The position numbers and the translations under genes are program-made. This document shows, piece by piece, positions 23,841 through 36,030 of a DNA stretch of 64,000 nucleotides (positions are counted from its first letter, which is position 1; every line of letters begins with the position of its first letter). This DNA comes from Tremella fuciformis (lineage: Eukaryota; Basidiomycota; Tremellomycetes; Tremellales; Tremellaceae): positions 248,001 through 312,000 of the forward strand of contig CP136491.1 of assembly GCA_032768795.1 (NCBI GenBank), read 5' to 3'. The notes under the pieces were generated by a model. It had not been told where the DNA came from. It was given only the letters and a program-made list of their open reading frames with translations, and made no database searches.

Positions 23841-26800
23841 AGCATGGTGCGTCCTACCCCACACCTTCCCTGTTCCTTCACGGGAGAGCTGACCCACGCA
23901 GGACCACAACCTGCTCGTGTCGGAGCTCCAGGCCCTCGCAGTCGAGACCAAGCGCCGGCACGCCGAAGTCAAAGATGCCGCCGAAGCGGCTCTCGAGGTC
24001 CTCGCCGCTGGTACCGCTGCCGGCGGCCAGCTTCCCCGGCCGCCGGCGCAGCAGCAGGCCGAAGTGCTGCTCGCGCCCATCACGCTCGGGTGCCGCACCA
24101 AGACGCCCAAGATCATCGGTATCTCCATCGCGGCGCTCCAGCGGCTCGTGGCGCTGCAGGGCGTCCCCGTCCCTGCGCTGCCGGGCGTGCTGCAGACGCT
24201 GACGAGCGTCGCGGGCCAGGGCGTGGATATCCAGCTCAAGATCCTGCAGACGCTCTTGGCTGTCTTGACGTTTATGCCGGATGTCCACGATGAGGTGCTG
24301 GGCAATGTGAGCTGTCCTCATCCCTGTTACCATCTGATTTGCCTTGACATGCCTTTACTGACCCCAGGCTCTCCTCATCTGCTTCAAGCTGCACGACTCA
24401 AAAGTCTCGGTCGTGTCGTCTACAGCAGCCGCCACGCTGCGCCAAGCTGTCATGGTCGTCTTTGACCGCAACGTGACCACGTCCGCCGCGCAGACGACCC
24501 TTCCTCTCACGCTCAAGACGGACCCTCCGGCCGAGCAGGCCCTCTCTCCGAATGCCATGGACACCTACAACATCCTCTCGGACCTGTGTCTCCTGACTGC
24601 CGCTCAGTCGTCCGGATCTGGGTTCTGGGGAGGAGGCGGCGACAAGGAGAAGCCAAAGCTGCTCAAGCTCAGCTCTCTGTCCCGGACGTTCGGACTCGAG
24701 TTGATCGAGAGCATCTTGAGCGGCTACGAGGAGGGCGTCAAACAGGTGCGTCGCCGCCTTCATCCTTGCTGTCTAGCTGTCTGGCTCATGTCGCAGCGCC
24801 CCGAGCTACTTTTCGTCGTTCAGCACTCGCTGGATCCCCTCTTGCTTCGTCTGCTGGCAGAGAAACCCTCCTTCCCGGTTGCACTGCGCGTCTGCCGGAT
24901 CCTCTATCTCCTTGTGCGCAGCTTCATCGAGCAACTTCCCCTGCAGGTCGAGACGTACTTGTCCACCCTGATCCGTATGGGTATGGGCGAGGCAGAGCAC
25001 GACGAGCACAAGAAGGATACGGCCTCTCCTTGGCTGAGGGTACTTGCGCTCGAGATCCTCCGAGGCATCTGCGGCGATACTGTTTTGCTGCAGACGATCT
25101 GGACGCATTACGACCTGCCAGAAGGCCCCAGGCTGTTTGGCAAGCTAGTGTCGTCGCTCGGCAGACTCGTCAATGAGAAACCGTCACTCCTCGGTATCGG
25201 CACCCAGATGCACGGACTCGGTCTTCCTTCCGTCGAAGGCTCCTCGTTCAACCCTGGATACCTTGACATGGGATTGGGCATGGTCGCGTCCGCGGCAAGC
25301 GTAGGGATGTCGACTGTGGGCTCGATGATCGGGACACAAGGAGCCGGCCTCGGCCCGCAGTCGGCCATGAAACTGCGCTTGTATATCAAGTGGTCCATGT
25401 TCGCGCAACGCTGATCGGCAGGATTGAGCAGCATGACAAGGTCGAAGCGCCCATCATTCCCGAGACTTACATCTACCTGCTGGCCCTGCAAAGTCTCGAT
25501 GCAGTTGCCGAGGGCATCCATACCGTTGCTGGGCAAAGCACCGAGCCGAGCCCGCAGACTGTCGGTCTGGCCGAATCCGCTTGGCCGGCGCTACTGGCGG
25601 CCCAGTCGTTCTGCATCGCGACGAATTTGTCGGACACGCTCTTTGCTGAAGTCCTCAACGCCCTGCAGAACTTCACCGTCGCGTGCGGTCTCCTTGGACT
25701 CCGCACTCCCAGAGATGCCTTTCTCAATACTCTAGGCAAGTACGCTGTGCCGCCGCCGCTCGTGTCTGCAATGCAAGCATACCTCGAGTCCGGTCAACAG
25801 CGGAACACGAGCGGTATCCCGGGCGACACCCTAGGTATCGGCGCGGCTTTGGGAGTCTCTGGCCCCACCGGTCCCCCTGCAATGTCCGAACGCAACTTGG
25901 CCTGTCTCAAAAGCACCGTCGCCGTCGCCCGCTTCTTAGCTGGATCCCTAGGCTCTGCTTGGCACGACGTGCTCGAGACGCTGCAAAATGCCAACTTCAT
26001 GCTTGCTCCGCGTAGGCCGAATATGAACCGGAAACCCACTGCTGCATCACCGCAGTTGGCATATTCGGGTTCACTATCCCCCGTCCGCTCGCGGTCGTCT
26101 CATGACGAAGCTAGACCTGAGGTGTTTGAAGATCTAGAAGTAGAGGTCATACAGATTGCCATCAACTCGCTCTTCGACTCCACGTCTCTCTTCGACGACT
26201 CGTCTTTCACCACATTCTTGTCGGCGCTGTGTCAACTCAGCTCCGAAATGGTCGGTCTGGATACTGCCCCAGTTATCGATCTCACGCACTCGCCGGGCAC
26301 CCCGACTGTGCCGTACAGTCCTGGTTCGGATCGGCGACGGCGACGGACGAGCGGGATCAATATTTCGCATTCGATCAAGTCGGGTGACCGGTCATTCAGC
26401 TTGACCAAGCTGCGTGTGGTGGGCATGCTCAACATTACCCGGCTCGTGTCGCGTGAGCCATCGGTCGGATGGGGCATGTTCACCCAACATCTTCTCGCGG
26501 TCGCTCGTCACGCTACCGCACCGTGGACTATACGCATACAAGCCAGTGACGCTCTTAACGAGTTTCTGCTCGCTGCTATTCGTACCGGCAAAGACTCTCG
26601 GGTTCAACATCAAGTGTTCGACGTCCTTGTCCGCCAGGTGGACGTCAACCCGATCAGCCACTTGATTGCGACGGACTACGATGTCCGAGCCACCGGCTTC
26701 CAGACTCTCAATCAGATCCTCGAGTCGTCAGGTCATGCCCTCGAAGTAGGCTGGAAGACGATTTTCGGGATGCTGAACAACGTCTGCCGCGAATCCACCA

Positions 26801-29212
26801 GTGCGGCCATGCAAAGATCCAGCTCCTCGACTTCGATCTCGTCGGAGCGCACTTTCACTGTTCCGCCTCCCGCGGTCGGTACGAGCAAGGGCGATGCCGC
26901 GCTGGTTCGGATCGCCTTCCCCTCGCTGAACCTCATATGTACCGATTTCCTTTCCTCCCTCGACCCTGCGGCTATGCGCCAGTGCATCTCGTGCCTCGGC
27001 TGCTATGGTCGTCAGAAGGACGATGTCAACATCACTCTCGCTGCCATTGGCCTCCTCTGGAACGTCTCAGATGTCGTGCAAGCCGGCGAGACGAAAGACC
27101 TATGGCTTGTTCTCCTCACCGAATTGCTCGAGCTCGGCCGCGATCCCCGGTTGGAAGTACGGAGCAGCGCCATGCAGACTCTCTTTCGCTGTGTGGATTT
27201 GTACGGTGCCAATTTGTCGTCCGATTTGTGGGAGGACGTGCTGTGGAAAGTCGTCTTCCCCCTGCTCGATGCGGCCCAGGGAGACGAGGCTCATGTCTTG
27301 GCTCTCAACTCGATTGGCGGGATCTTTGGCACCTTCCTCCCTAATCTGCTCTCCCTGTCGACGTTTGGCGAAGTCTACGACAAGCTCCTCGATCAGCTCC
27401 GACAAGCATTCGTGTCGCCCTCACGTGCGTGCTCGACAGCCTCGCTGAAGGCTCTTGAACGGATCTTGACTGCCTTTACCAGTCCTGATATACCCACTGA
27501 GCTCTCGGATCGTGTCTTCGACCGTACATGGTCAACTGTCAGCGATCTCGCCGCAGTCATTCCAGCAGGCGAACCGCCATATACTCAGGACAACCTATTG
27601 GCACTGGTGCGCGTCACAAAAATCCTGCATGATCGCCGACATTGGGCGGAGGACGACTTGCGGCAGCTCTCTCAGCTGTTGCGAACGGCCGCGACCTATG
27701 CCAGGTCGCCCGATTATCGGCCGGACGTCGACCAGATGTCTCCGCTACAAGCGAGCATCGGCGAGATCATCGCGACCTCCTATCAACTGGGCCCGGCGAT
27801 CGTTCTTGGCGACTTGGCAGAGTATGCGAGTCTCGCGTACGTTGGGGACGGAGGCGACCAAGGCGGCAAATTGAGCTTTGTCGGTCTGAGCAAGTGGGCG
27901 ATGCCGCGCTTGGCCGAGGTGTTTGGGCGAAACGCAGCGGATGAGACAATATATGATGACGGGACTGTGGAAAGCGTGCTTGGGGTGAGCGTCCGACAAG
28001 CAGTCGAGCCTCAGCTCGAGAAAGCTGATGAGCGCCAGGCATATGCTATACCTATCAAGCTAAAGTATGACTGTCCTGCTCCCAGCAAGTTTGGAGAAGA
28101 TCAGCCTTTGTGGCGAACGGTATGTGGACGACACTTTAACGCTTAAGCAGCTGATGTGCAAGGCGATGACGGCGTTCTGCGCTATCCTCGGATTCCTCGC
28201 ACCAAAACTCGGCTCTTTACAAATTGAGAAAACGCGTTTTGAGGCGATATGGGCGCAGATCACGGCCGTCTTTGCCGCCATTCTCCTTGCGGACAAGTGC
28301 GTTCACTCAGCGACAATGACGAAGAGCTGACTTAAGTCCGGATGAGGTCCCCGATGAAGACGAATCTTTCGTCATTCGTATCCTGGGCGAGGCGCATACG
28401 CACATCTCGCCGCAGCTTGCCATTGGTGATCCTCGCATACCCGATCAGGTTATCTCGCATTACTCGGATACTTTGCTCAAGGCAAGTCAGCTCTACCGCT
28501 ATACCCCTGGAGCGCACGTCGATGGTGGTACGACTGCTCCGACTATCAGCGAATCGAATGAGCGGATGAGGTATTGGGCGTTTGACCACCTGATCGAGGC
28601 GGTGTCTACGACCCCCGATGTCAATAGGCAAGACTCGACTGTTACCCCTCCAACCGGCTCACGCTTGGCTCGTCTGGCTGTGGGCAGCTTGTTGAGGCGA
28701 TTCGAGATGCCTCTCAAGCAATTTTTGGCCGACGCAAAGCTGCGAGGACAGATGCCGTTCCCGAGGTCAGCTTCTTGCGTTTCTCACATGCGTGGCTGAC
28801 TCGCAGGGTCCGAGAGGACGAGATTATCTATATTTTACGGCACCTCATCAGCTTGCGCGTGACTCCGGGCACAACACCTACATCGGCGGCCGAGCCGTCT
28901 CTCGCTTCCGCCATTGTATCTACGTCTTCCCGCGCGCATCTCTTCCATCTATACCCGTTGCTGCTGGAGCTCGGCTTTATCCCGGCTCCTTTGCCAAGTA
29001 TATGGGTGTTCCCGTCAGAGTATGCCCAGCTGCTGGCTATATCCGGATCGGCCGAGACAGGCGCACGGAGTGCCGTCAATGGCGAACGCGAAGACATTGA
29101 CGATACCGACGGCTACGATGCCGGCGACGGTGCAGACTTGATCAAGGTCGATGCCAGAGATCTCGCCCGTCGCTGTCTTGAGCTGGTCGGGGAGGAGATG
29201 GGTCTATCGTAG
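23841..29212 (+). CDS. MON2: Mon2 homologue, large Arf-GEF-like endosome/Golgi trafficking protein
   Basis: Eight exons (23841-23843, 23902-24306, 24368-24745, 24797-25380, 25422-28119, 28151-28296, 28337-28765, 28807-29212) sum to 1682 residues, close to the usual Mon2 length. It starts MDHNLLVSELQALAVETKRRH. The N-terminal block has the DCB-like helices (LQTLLAVLTFMPDVHDEVLG, LICFKLHDSKVSVV). HUS-like and HDS-like helical repeats follow (IPETYIYLLALQSLDAVAEG, VRSSAMQTLFRCVDLYG). There is no Sec7 catalytic domain, which is typical of Mon2. In yeast, Mon2 works with Dop1 and Neo1 in retrograde Golgi-endosome traffic. The only exon containing the start ATG is three bases long, and intron 6 is 31 nt. 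The frame change at 25381-25421 is explained by a 41-nt intron, not by a frameshift. Confidence 0.9.
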
Positions 29213-29450
29213 AAGCAATTTGTACAGTACCAATGGGACGTCACGGACGTCAGCTTGCTCCGCTTATCTACCTCTGCATTACATCTATATCATTTCATCA
29301 AATACCCTGCATGCATGTGCTCTTGCGAGTGTACTGACGGGTGCTGAGTGCTATTAACCATAAGTGTCGCCGACGGCTTGGCTGGCGGCGGTATGTCTAA
29401 TGTCTATGCTATGTGATGCGAGGTGCAGTGAGGTGTGTGTTACAGTTCGA
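29213..29450. other. Convergent 3' region MON2/bZIP
   Basis: 238 bp between converging stop codons, presumably two 3' UTRs. Nothing else is visible. Confidence 0.5.
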
Positions 29451-31337
29451 TCATCCGCCTGCCGATTTGCGCCGCTTGCCTTTGCCTTTATCCCGTGTGC
29501 CGTCTGCTGGCGGTTGAGAGTGCTGGGAAGTAGCAGGGGGCGGGAGGGGGATGAGAAAGTCGTCCGTGTGGGATTGGGAATGAGAGTGAGAGTGCCCGTC
29601 GAGGTAGTTGGACAGCTGGAGCGGGAGGTGCGGGATCTGAGGCGGCATTTGCCCAAGACCCACTTGGTCAAAATCAAAGTCGAGGGCGCTGTCAGATGAA
29701 GATGCACCGGGGTCGTATGTCCCAGACCCGGACCCGGACCCTCCTGCTGCAGGGGCGGAGGGGGCGGAAGAGCTGGGAGAAGGGTCTGGGGTGGATGAGG
29801 GGAGTTGGAAGCCGAGTTTGAGCTGGACCATTTTCTGTGCGTCAGCCGATCCTTCCTCAATTGTCCACCAGCTCTCGCCAGCTGATGACTTGGCTGAGCA
29901 GCGTAGGACGCGCGGCTCTGGCTCGTCGGGCAGCGGGGCGTGGGTCGTTGGGCAGCGAGATGGGCTCGCTTCGCTCGCCCGCTCGGAGCTCACCTTTAAA
30001 AACCCGTTCTCCTTTTTCAGCTCCTCGACCTCGTGATACAGCACCTCGCGCCGCCCCGTCAGCTCGTCCACCTCGCGATGCAGCCGCTCGACATAATGCT
30101 TGCGCTTCTGGCGGAATTTGGCGCTGGCCGCCGTGTTGCGCAGGCGCCGGTCTTCCTCGACCGTAACTGTGCCAGTGGGGGACGGCTGGTCCGTCGACCC
30201 GCCCCCGGTCCCTTCTCCATCCGCACCGCTGCCGCGGGCGGCTGCCCCGCGCCCTGCGAAGCCGGTGGCAGAAGCAGGCGTGGCGTTGGACGTGCTGGAC
30301 GACGAAGCGGTCGGGTGGTTGATCGGCGTATAGGGCGTCGCCGGACCGCGCGCGCCGACGGGGCTCGAGGACGTCGAGCTGGGCGACGGGCCGCCGCTGC
30401 CACCTGCGCCGGCGCGATTCGCGCTGCGCGACGAAGGACGCGAGTGCGGCTGCGATCGCGGGTGTGCGTCTGCTCTGCCCCGTTTGGGCTGCTGCGACGG
30501 CACAGGTACGCCCGGGGGCACAAACGGCCTGCTGGGCGGCGTGAACGTGCTCCCGGACGGCTGCTGATGGCGGTGCTGCTGTTGTTGCTGGGGCGGGGGC
30601 TGGCCAAAGTGGTCTTGCAGAAAGGCGGACAGGGGCGAGATGGGTCGTGGCAGCGTGGGCGTCTGCGCGGGCGTCGAGGAGGACGAAGGGGGCGGGGCGG
30701 CGAGGGCGTGCGCCTCGAGTGCGAGTGCCGAGGAGACCGAGAGGCGCGAGTGCGTCGGGTGGTTGAGCGCGTGCGGGAGGTGCTGGTCGAACCATGCGAA
30801 ACGGTCGTCTGGCTCTCCTGCCCCGACTCCCGCGCCGATATTCGCGGCGGCAGATTGGTCCAGGGGCAGAGAAGGGAGGGTGTGGCCTCGGTGGGGGAGG
30901 GGCCGCTGGTGCGCCCCGACCCCGACTTCCATACCACCTTGCGCTTGTCCCTGGGTCTGGGACGTGGAGGTGGACGAGGAGGAATGGGCAAAGAAGGCTT
31001 CTTGGAGGTATCGCGCCGCGCTGGCGGGCGAGGTGATGCCGCCCCCTCCTGAGGTGGGCACGGGGTGCTCGGTCGCCTGTGGTTGTGAGGGTTGTTGCTG
31101 CTGCTGCTGCTCGTGCCAGCCCCATGCACCCCAGTCGACATGCATCACATCGCCCAGGCCGTCCCAGCTCTGCTGCTGCTCTGCCGGCTGCGATGGCTGA
31201 TGGGATTGTTGAGGATGTGCCGGAGGTGGGTGCGCCACAGACCCATCCGCCACATTCTGTTGTTGCTGCTGCTGTTGCTGCTGTTGGTGTTGTTGGTCTT
31301 CCGTGTAGCCCGCCAGCCGCGCCTCCCAATCTCCCAT
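29451..31337 (-). CDS. bZIP transcription factor (MetR/Cys3-like basic region)
   Basis: Exon 1 is 31337-29994 (448 codons) and exon 2 is 29834-29451. The 159-nt interval between them has a GTGAGC donor and a CTGACGCACAG acceptor but is stopless and divisible by three, so it may also be retained. The basic region and zipper occupy about residues 395-448: EEDRRLRNTAASAKFRQKRK, then heptads through LHREVDELTGRREVLYHEVEEL. NTAASAKFR is the N-x-x-A-S-x-x-x-R form seen in sulfur regulators such as Cys3/MetR. The N terminus is Gln- and Ser/Pro-rich, with a nearly unbroken poly-Gln run, like an activation domain. The C terminus is Ser/Pro-rich and ends in a basic KGKGKRRK stretch. A sulfur-metabolism role is an inference from the basic region only. 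Confidence 0.82.
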   Translation of the reverse strand: MGDWEARLAGYTEDQQHQQQQQQQQQQNVADGSVAHPPPAHPQQSHQPSQPAEQQQSWDGLGDVMHVDWGAWGWHEQQQQQQPSQPQATEHPVPTSGGGGITSPASAARYLQEAFFAHSSSSTSTSQTQGQAQGGMEVGVGAHQRPLPHRGHTLPSLPLDQSAAANIGAGVGAGEPDDRFAWFDQHLPHALNHPTHSRLSVSSALALEAHALAAPPPSSSSTPAQTPTLPRPISPLSAFLQDHFGQPPPQQQQQHRHQQPSGSTFTPPSRPFVPPGVPVPSQQPKRGRADAHPRSQPHSRPSSRSANRAGAGGSGGPSPSSTSSSPVGARGPATPYTPINHPTASSSSTSNATPASATGFAGRGAAARGSGADGEGTGGGSTDQPSPTGTVTVEEDRRLRNTAASAKFRQKRKHYVERLHREVDELTGRREVLYHEVEELKKENGFLKVSSERASEASPSRCPTTHAPLPDEPEPRVLRCSAKSSAGESWWTIEEGSADAQKMVQLKLGFQLPSSTPDPSPSSSAPSAPAAGGSGSGSGTYDPGASSSDSALDFDFDQVGLGQMPPQIPHLPLQLSNYLDGHSHSHSQSHTDDFLIPLPPPATSQHSQPPADGTRDKGKGKRRKSAGG

Positions 31338-31596
31338 GCTCAGATACCTGCGTTATTCCAGATAGATAAGAGCGACGAGTGGGTATTCCAGATGGATGCA
31401 TCGATGGGCAATACCCTTTGGGACGCCATCAAAGGGGAGAGCGATGGGAGATGGCATGTTACCAAAACTGAAAAATCGCAGGCGACAGATCGCGTCATCG
31501 CTTCTACCTACCTGGTAGCAACCATGTACTGGACATGTCCGTTGATCATCATGCATGATGACATGCCATCTCATGCATACGCCCCACACCCTACAC
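31338..31596. promoter_or_regulatory. Upstream region of the bZIP gene
   Basis: 259 bp between the bZIP start and the CIA30 stop (both minus strand). It holds the bZIP promoter and leader and the CIA30 3' UTR. No specific element was identified. Confidence 0.4.
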
Positions 31597-32756
31597 CTAC
31601 ACCTCCTCGTCCGCCTCGGGATCCCACTTGACCGCATCCACACTGCGCACGCACAGCTCGTAGTACCCCTCGGTCCCGCCCGGCGCATCGTCCACTCCGA
31701 CCTTGGGCGTCGCGGTGGACATGGGGCTACCCTGCGAGGCGCCGACGCGATGGTATCCCCCTGGTGATGATGATGGTGCAGGCTGTTGCCCTGCCACTGC
31801 TGGAGGCTGGTCGCTCGCGATCAACTCTTCCAGCTCCAGGTCGAGCTCCACCTCTCCCTGTCCTGCGCTGCCCCGGCTCCATCCTCCCGCCCCGACTCGC
31901 TTCAGTTCCTCCGTGACGTTGACGGTAGGCGGAGGTGTGCCATCCCTACCTCCGCCGAGCAGACCGAAACCGACCGTCCGCACGCGCTGGCGCAGCATGG
32001 GAATCTGCGTCGCCGACGTCTGGCCCGAGTTGGTCAGGACAAAGCCAGACAGGGGGAGGTGCAGCGTCGACCAGTGTATCGGCGGTACAGGAGAGGAGGG
32101 GTCGAGTGCTGCTATCTCTACGCCAGAGGAGGGTGAAGGCGGAAGGGGTAGTCGATGTTGGAACAAATCAGACCTATCCCTCAGCTCTAACCCCCCAACA
32201 TTTCAGCAGCAGACTCACCGTACCGGTCCATCTGTCTGGATGTTCACCACCCAGCGACTCCTCCACCCGTCCCACCCTCTGTATCCCACCACCACCCTCA
32301 AGTGCGAGTAGAGCCCCAGATCCCATATCTCTTCCCCAAATAGCGTCGGGCGCGTCTTGTTGCGGAAGGCGGCGTAGCCCGTACGTATCCTGCCCTGGTA
32401 GGCCGCGGGCACCTGCAAGCTGAGGTTGCCATGGAAGGCCATATGACTCTGGCTCGAGCTGGCGCTGCCGCTCCCTTCGGCCGATGGGCCCGCGACGGGC
32501 GTCAATGCCGCCGTCGACAGTCCTCCAATGTCGGCGTCGCTCCCCAGTGCAAAGTCTGTTGGCGGATTGATCGGCGGGTGCTGGGCCGTGAAGGAGAAGA
32601 TGGGCAGTGGGGGCTGGTTCGGCGCCGCATCCATACGTATCACTGGTGGTCAACCTCCACTCGAGCATTGTTGCGAGACAGTGACGCACCCCTCGCTGTG
32701 TTCTTGCGCAGCATGCCGAGTGACCGGTCGAGATACGACTTGAGCGGGGATGCCAT
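31597..32756 (-). CDS. CIA30: Complex I intermediate-associated protein 30 (NDUFAF1/CIA30)
   Basis: Three exons (32756-32690, 32642-32219, 32173-31597) give 355 residues. The first 30 residues (MASPLKSYLDRSLGMLRKN) are basic and lack acidic clusters, fitting a mitochondrial presequence. The CIA30 domain shows FHGNLSLQVPA, GYAAFRNKTRPTLFG, IWDLGLYSHLRVVVGY, WVVNIQTDG, WSTLHLPLSGFVLTNSG and VRTVGFGLLGG, the NDUFAF1 beta-sandwich pattern. It assists assembly of the membrane arm of respiratory complex I, so the organism keeps complex I. The C-terminal part has an unusual acidic and Ser/Pro insert before the final strand (YYELCVRSVDAVKWDP). Confidence 0.9.
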
Positions 32757-33528
32757 GGTGTTGGTGGTGATGCTGAGGCTCCTGCTGCTCCTCTGCCTTT
32801 TGTCAAGCTGCACAAGCTGCAATCTATCTTTGGTGGTGTGGTGTTGCGATGACGGCGGTTAAAGAGAAACTTGTGATCGACAGCTTAAGGTTATCCCAAT
32901 ACCTTAGCTTTTCCCCGCGCACGTGGAGGAGGAGGGCTAATCTCAGGGTCCGTCGTGGCTTAGGAAATTCAGGGCAATTAGTGTGTAATCGAGGGAGCCG
33001 ATGACGACGGCTCGCCTGCGCCAAGTCAAGTCAGCAACAATCACATGCATCTCCCGTCCACTCTGATAACTACTCTCGTCTTCATCATCCATTCCAAGCA
33101 TTCCATCCCAACATCCGCACGACAAGATACACGCGAGACGCATCTGCACAGCCTCCCTCTGGTCTCTGCTGGAACGCTAAAGGGGCGAGTGTCAAAGGGA
33201 CGGCACGGGGCAGATTTTTCCGGACACATCGATCCCTCCCTCTCTCCTCTCCTCGCCATATCATAGATCCACTCGCCTGGATCGCAGCTTGGACGAGCTC
33301 TCGTAGGCCCCAGAGCCCGTTCATCTGCTTACCGTCGCACACCCTACTTCGACCGAGCATCTCTCGACCGAGCCGACCGAACAAGCGCAGCAGCTCGACT
33401 GTCTCGGACAGGTCTCACAAACCCCTTGTTGCCTCTCTCGCCACCTCTACCTATTGTAGATCATCGATATCGGTGTCAACACTCTCTTTCGAACTCATCT
33501 ACCTGCGCCAACTCGTCGGCCTGGGTGC
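32757..33528. promoter_or_regulatory. Divergent promoter region CIA30/PBS2
   Basis: 772 bp between divergent start codons. The right half is CT-rich and probably the PBS2 leader. No gene was seen on either strand. Confidence 0.5.
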
Positions 33529-35651
33529 ATGCGGGCCGACGTCGCTCCCGATCAGCATTCCGGCCCAGCGGCCATGACTGCCGATAACATGATCTCCCCT
33601 CCCTCCCTCTCCAAGCTGACCATATCAGAGGAGGCTCCGGAGCGTCCCACATCTCCATCGCCAGAACCCGAGCCGGACTCCGCAAGAGCCACACTCCCAA
33701 ATGGAGATGCCCCTACACCTCCCGCCGCAGCTCTGCCCAATGGCAACAAAGAGCCCGTCCAAGCCAACGGCCTCTCTCCCGCACCTTCCCCCGTTCCCGC
33801 CCCTGCTCCTGCCCCCACCGCTGCTCCTCCCCCTCCATCCCTAGTCAAGTCCAGCACCTCCCCCGCCGTACCTACGACCGCTGCTCCCGGCCCGAGCACC
33901 GCTCGATCGCCACCTATTGCCAGCCGCCAGCCGGGCATTGGCATGATGCGACCACCCATGGGCGGGCCCATGGGGATGCGTATGCAGACGGGGGCTCCGA
34001 TGCAGAGCAGGCTTCCTCCTTCATTGCAGGCCAAGATGGACAAGATCGCTGCATCTCGACAAGGCGCCCCTTCGCCCCATGTCACGAGCGCTGGGCCGAA
34101 TCCGAACGCCACGTCCATGACGGCTTTGCTACGCGCTCAAGCATTAGGCGGAGGGACTCACCCTGGAGGATCGTCCAACGTCGCCGGACCGAACACGGGC
34201 CCCCTGTCGCTGGCCGCGCGCAGGGCTGCCGCCGGCGGTCCCGCCAGACCTAATCTCAGTCAGATGGGCATGGGCGCTTCTGCCCCGGCACGCGCCATGG
34301 GTATGGGCGGGCGGAGAATGGGTCCCCCTGGCGGCTTGACGCTGAGCGGGATGAAGGGTGCGCCCAGTGCAGAGGACAATCAGTTTACAGATTTCAAGAC
34401 AATCATGTCAGTCAGCTTCTGAATGGTCGGTGCCTGAGCTGATCAGTAGGGATCCCAGCGGCTCGCTCAAGTTCTCCAAGGCGGTTTTGCATGCCAAAGG
34501 TGTAGACTTTGGAGATGGTCAGAGCTTCAAGATCAACATGGACGAGATGGATGTCATTGGCGAGCTCGGAAAGGGCAACTATGGATCCGTGCAGAAGGTG
34601 TACCATCGTCCGACAGGCGTGATGATGGCCATGAAGGTGAGTTTCAGAGGTATCAGTGAAAGAGTGAGACCTGACCGTACCAGGAAATGCGTTTGGAGCT
34701 CGACGAATCCCGCCTCAACTCGATCATTATGGAGCTCGACATTCTGCATCGAGCTGTTGCACCAGAGATTGTCGAATTTTTTGGTGCATTCACCATCGAG
34801 TCGTGCGTCTACTACTGCATGGAATTCATGGACGCCGGATCGCTCGACACCTTGACCGGAGGCGGTGTGCCGGCGAAGAGCGTGACCGAGGAGGACGAGA
34901 GTGCCGAGGTCCGCGTACCGGAGCCGGTCTTGAGGAGGATCACTGGAAGCATCGTGCGCGGACTTAAGTTCCTCAAAGATGAGCTGCAGATTATGCACCG
35001 AGGTCAGCTTCTTCTCGGGTGTCCCCGACTCAAGCTGACAACCAGATGTCAAACCGACCAACGTCCTGATGAACAAGAAGGGCGAGATCAAGTTGTGCGA
35101 CTTTGGCGTGTCTGGGCAGTTGGAGAAGAGTCTGGCCAAGACGAACATTGGGTGCCAGAGTTACATGGCGGTGAGCTTCCTGCATTGACAACCCACTGAC
35201 AAGCTGACGCCCCAGCCGGAGCGTATCAAGGGCGAGTCGCAAAATCAGATATCGAGCTACACGGTCTCGTCCGACGTTTGGTCCGTCGGTCTGTCCATCA
35301 TCGAGCTCGCCAAGGGCTGCTACCCCTACCCGCCAGAAACATTTGCGAACGTGTTTGCGCAGCTGCAAGCCATCGTGTATGGCCCTGCCCCTATGCTGCC
35401 CAGGGGATACTCGGCAGACGCGCACGACTTCGTCGCCAAATGGTATGTCCCGCACCAGTGTTACCTGGTATCGTACTGATGACAGCTTGACCAAAGACCC
35501 GAACGGCCGTCCGACCTACGCGCTGCTGCTCGAACACCCTTTCCTGCTTGCCGACAAGGACGCCGAGGTCGACATGGTGGGATGGGTGGCGGGCGCGCTC
35601 GAGAAACGTGCGGCACGAGGCGTCTCCCCTCTGCAGCACATCGAGGCGTAG
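33529..35651 (+). CDS. PBS2: MAP kinase kinase of the HOG osmostress pathway
   Basis: Six exons (33529-34406, 34447-34636, 34684-35002, 35046-35170, 35216-35442, 35486-35651) give 634 residues. A 290-residue disordered Pro/Ala/Met-Gly N terminus precedes the kinase domain. Motifs: glycine loop [14 protein letters not shown], catalytic lysine [29 protein letters not shown], activation loop [16 protein letters not shown] with the two MAPKK phosphosites (Ser, Thr), and [17 protein letters not shown]. The loop and the [20 protein letters not shown] stretch are those of Pbs2 rather than Ste7 or Mkk1. It phosphorylates Hog1 downstream of Ssk2-type kinases. The start at 33529 is the first ATG of the frame; 33574 is a possible alternative. 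Confidence 0.95.
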
Positions 35652-36030
35652 ACGCAGGTCTTATCCTCCTCATTACACGAACACTCGCGCACGGACACAC
35701 GCATCGCACTTCAGGCTGTACACCAGTGTAGTTGTTGCCAACATATCTCATCTGTACTCTCCACACACCGCACAGCACCACCTCATGACCCCCTCAAGAC
35801 CCCTCCCTTGTCCTCTTACCGAACATATACGACATTCGGCAGTCCACATTCGACACATACGACGGGCGGCCGCCTTCACGATGTTTCTAGCTCTGGTAGC
35901 AAAGATAGCAATGGCCTTTTTGGGAGCTTTACCGCCTGATCAGCCAAATCAGCAGCGTTTCGCATACATGAAGCGCGCCGCTACAGCATGAGATGATCAG
36001 ATGCATGCAGTATCGCGAAATCATACAGTA
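35652..36030. other. Convergent 3' region PBS2/ERG27
   Basis: 379 bp between converging stops. Short ORFs have no resemblance to known proteins. Presumed 3' UTRs. Confidence 0.5.

Noticed and set aside
25381..25421. Frameshift or pseudogene break in MON2
   Set aside because: The change of frame is fully explained by a 41-nt intron with branch and acceptor, and the joined exons keep the family sequence.
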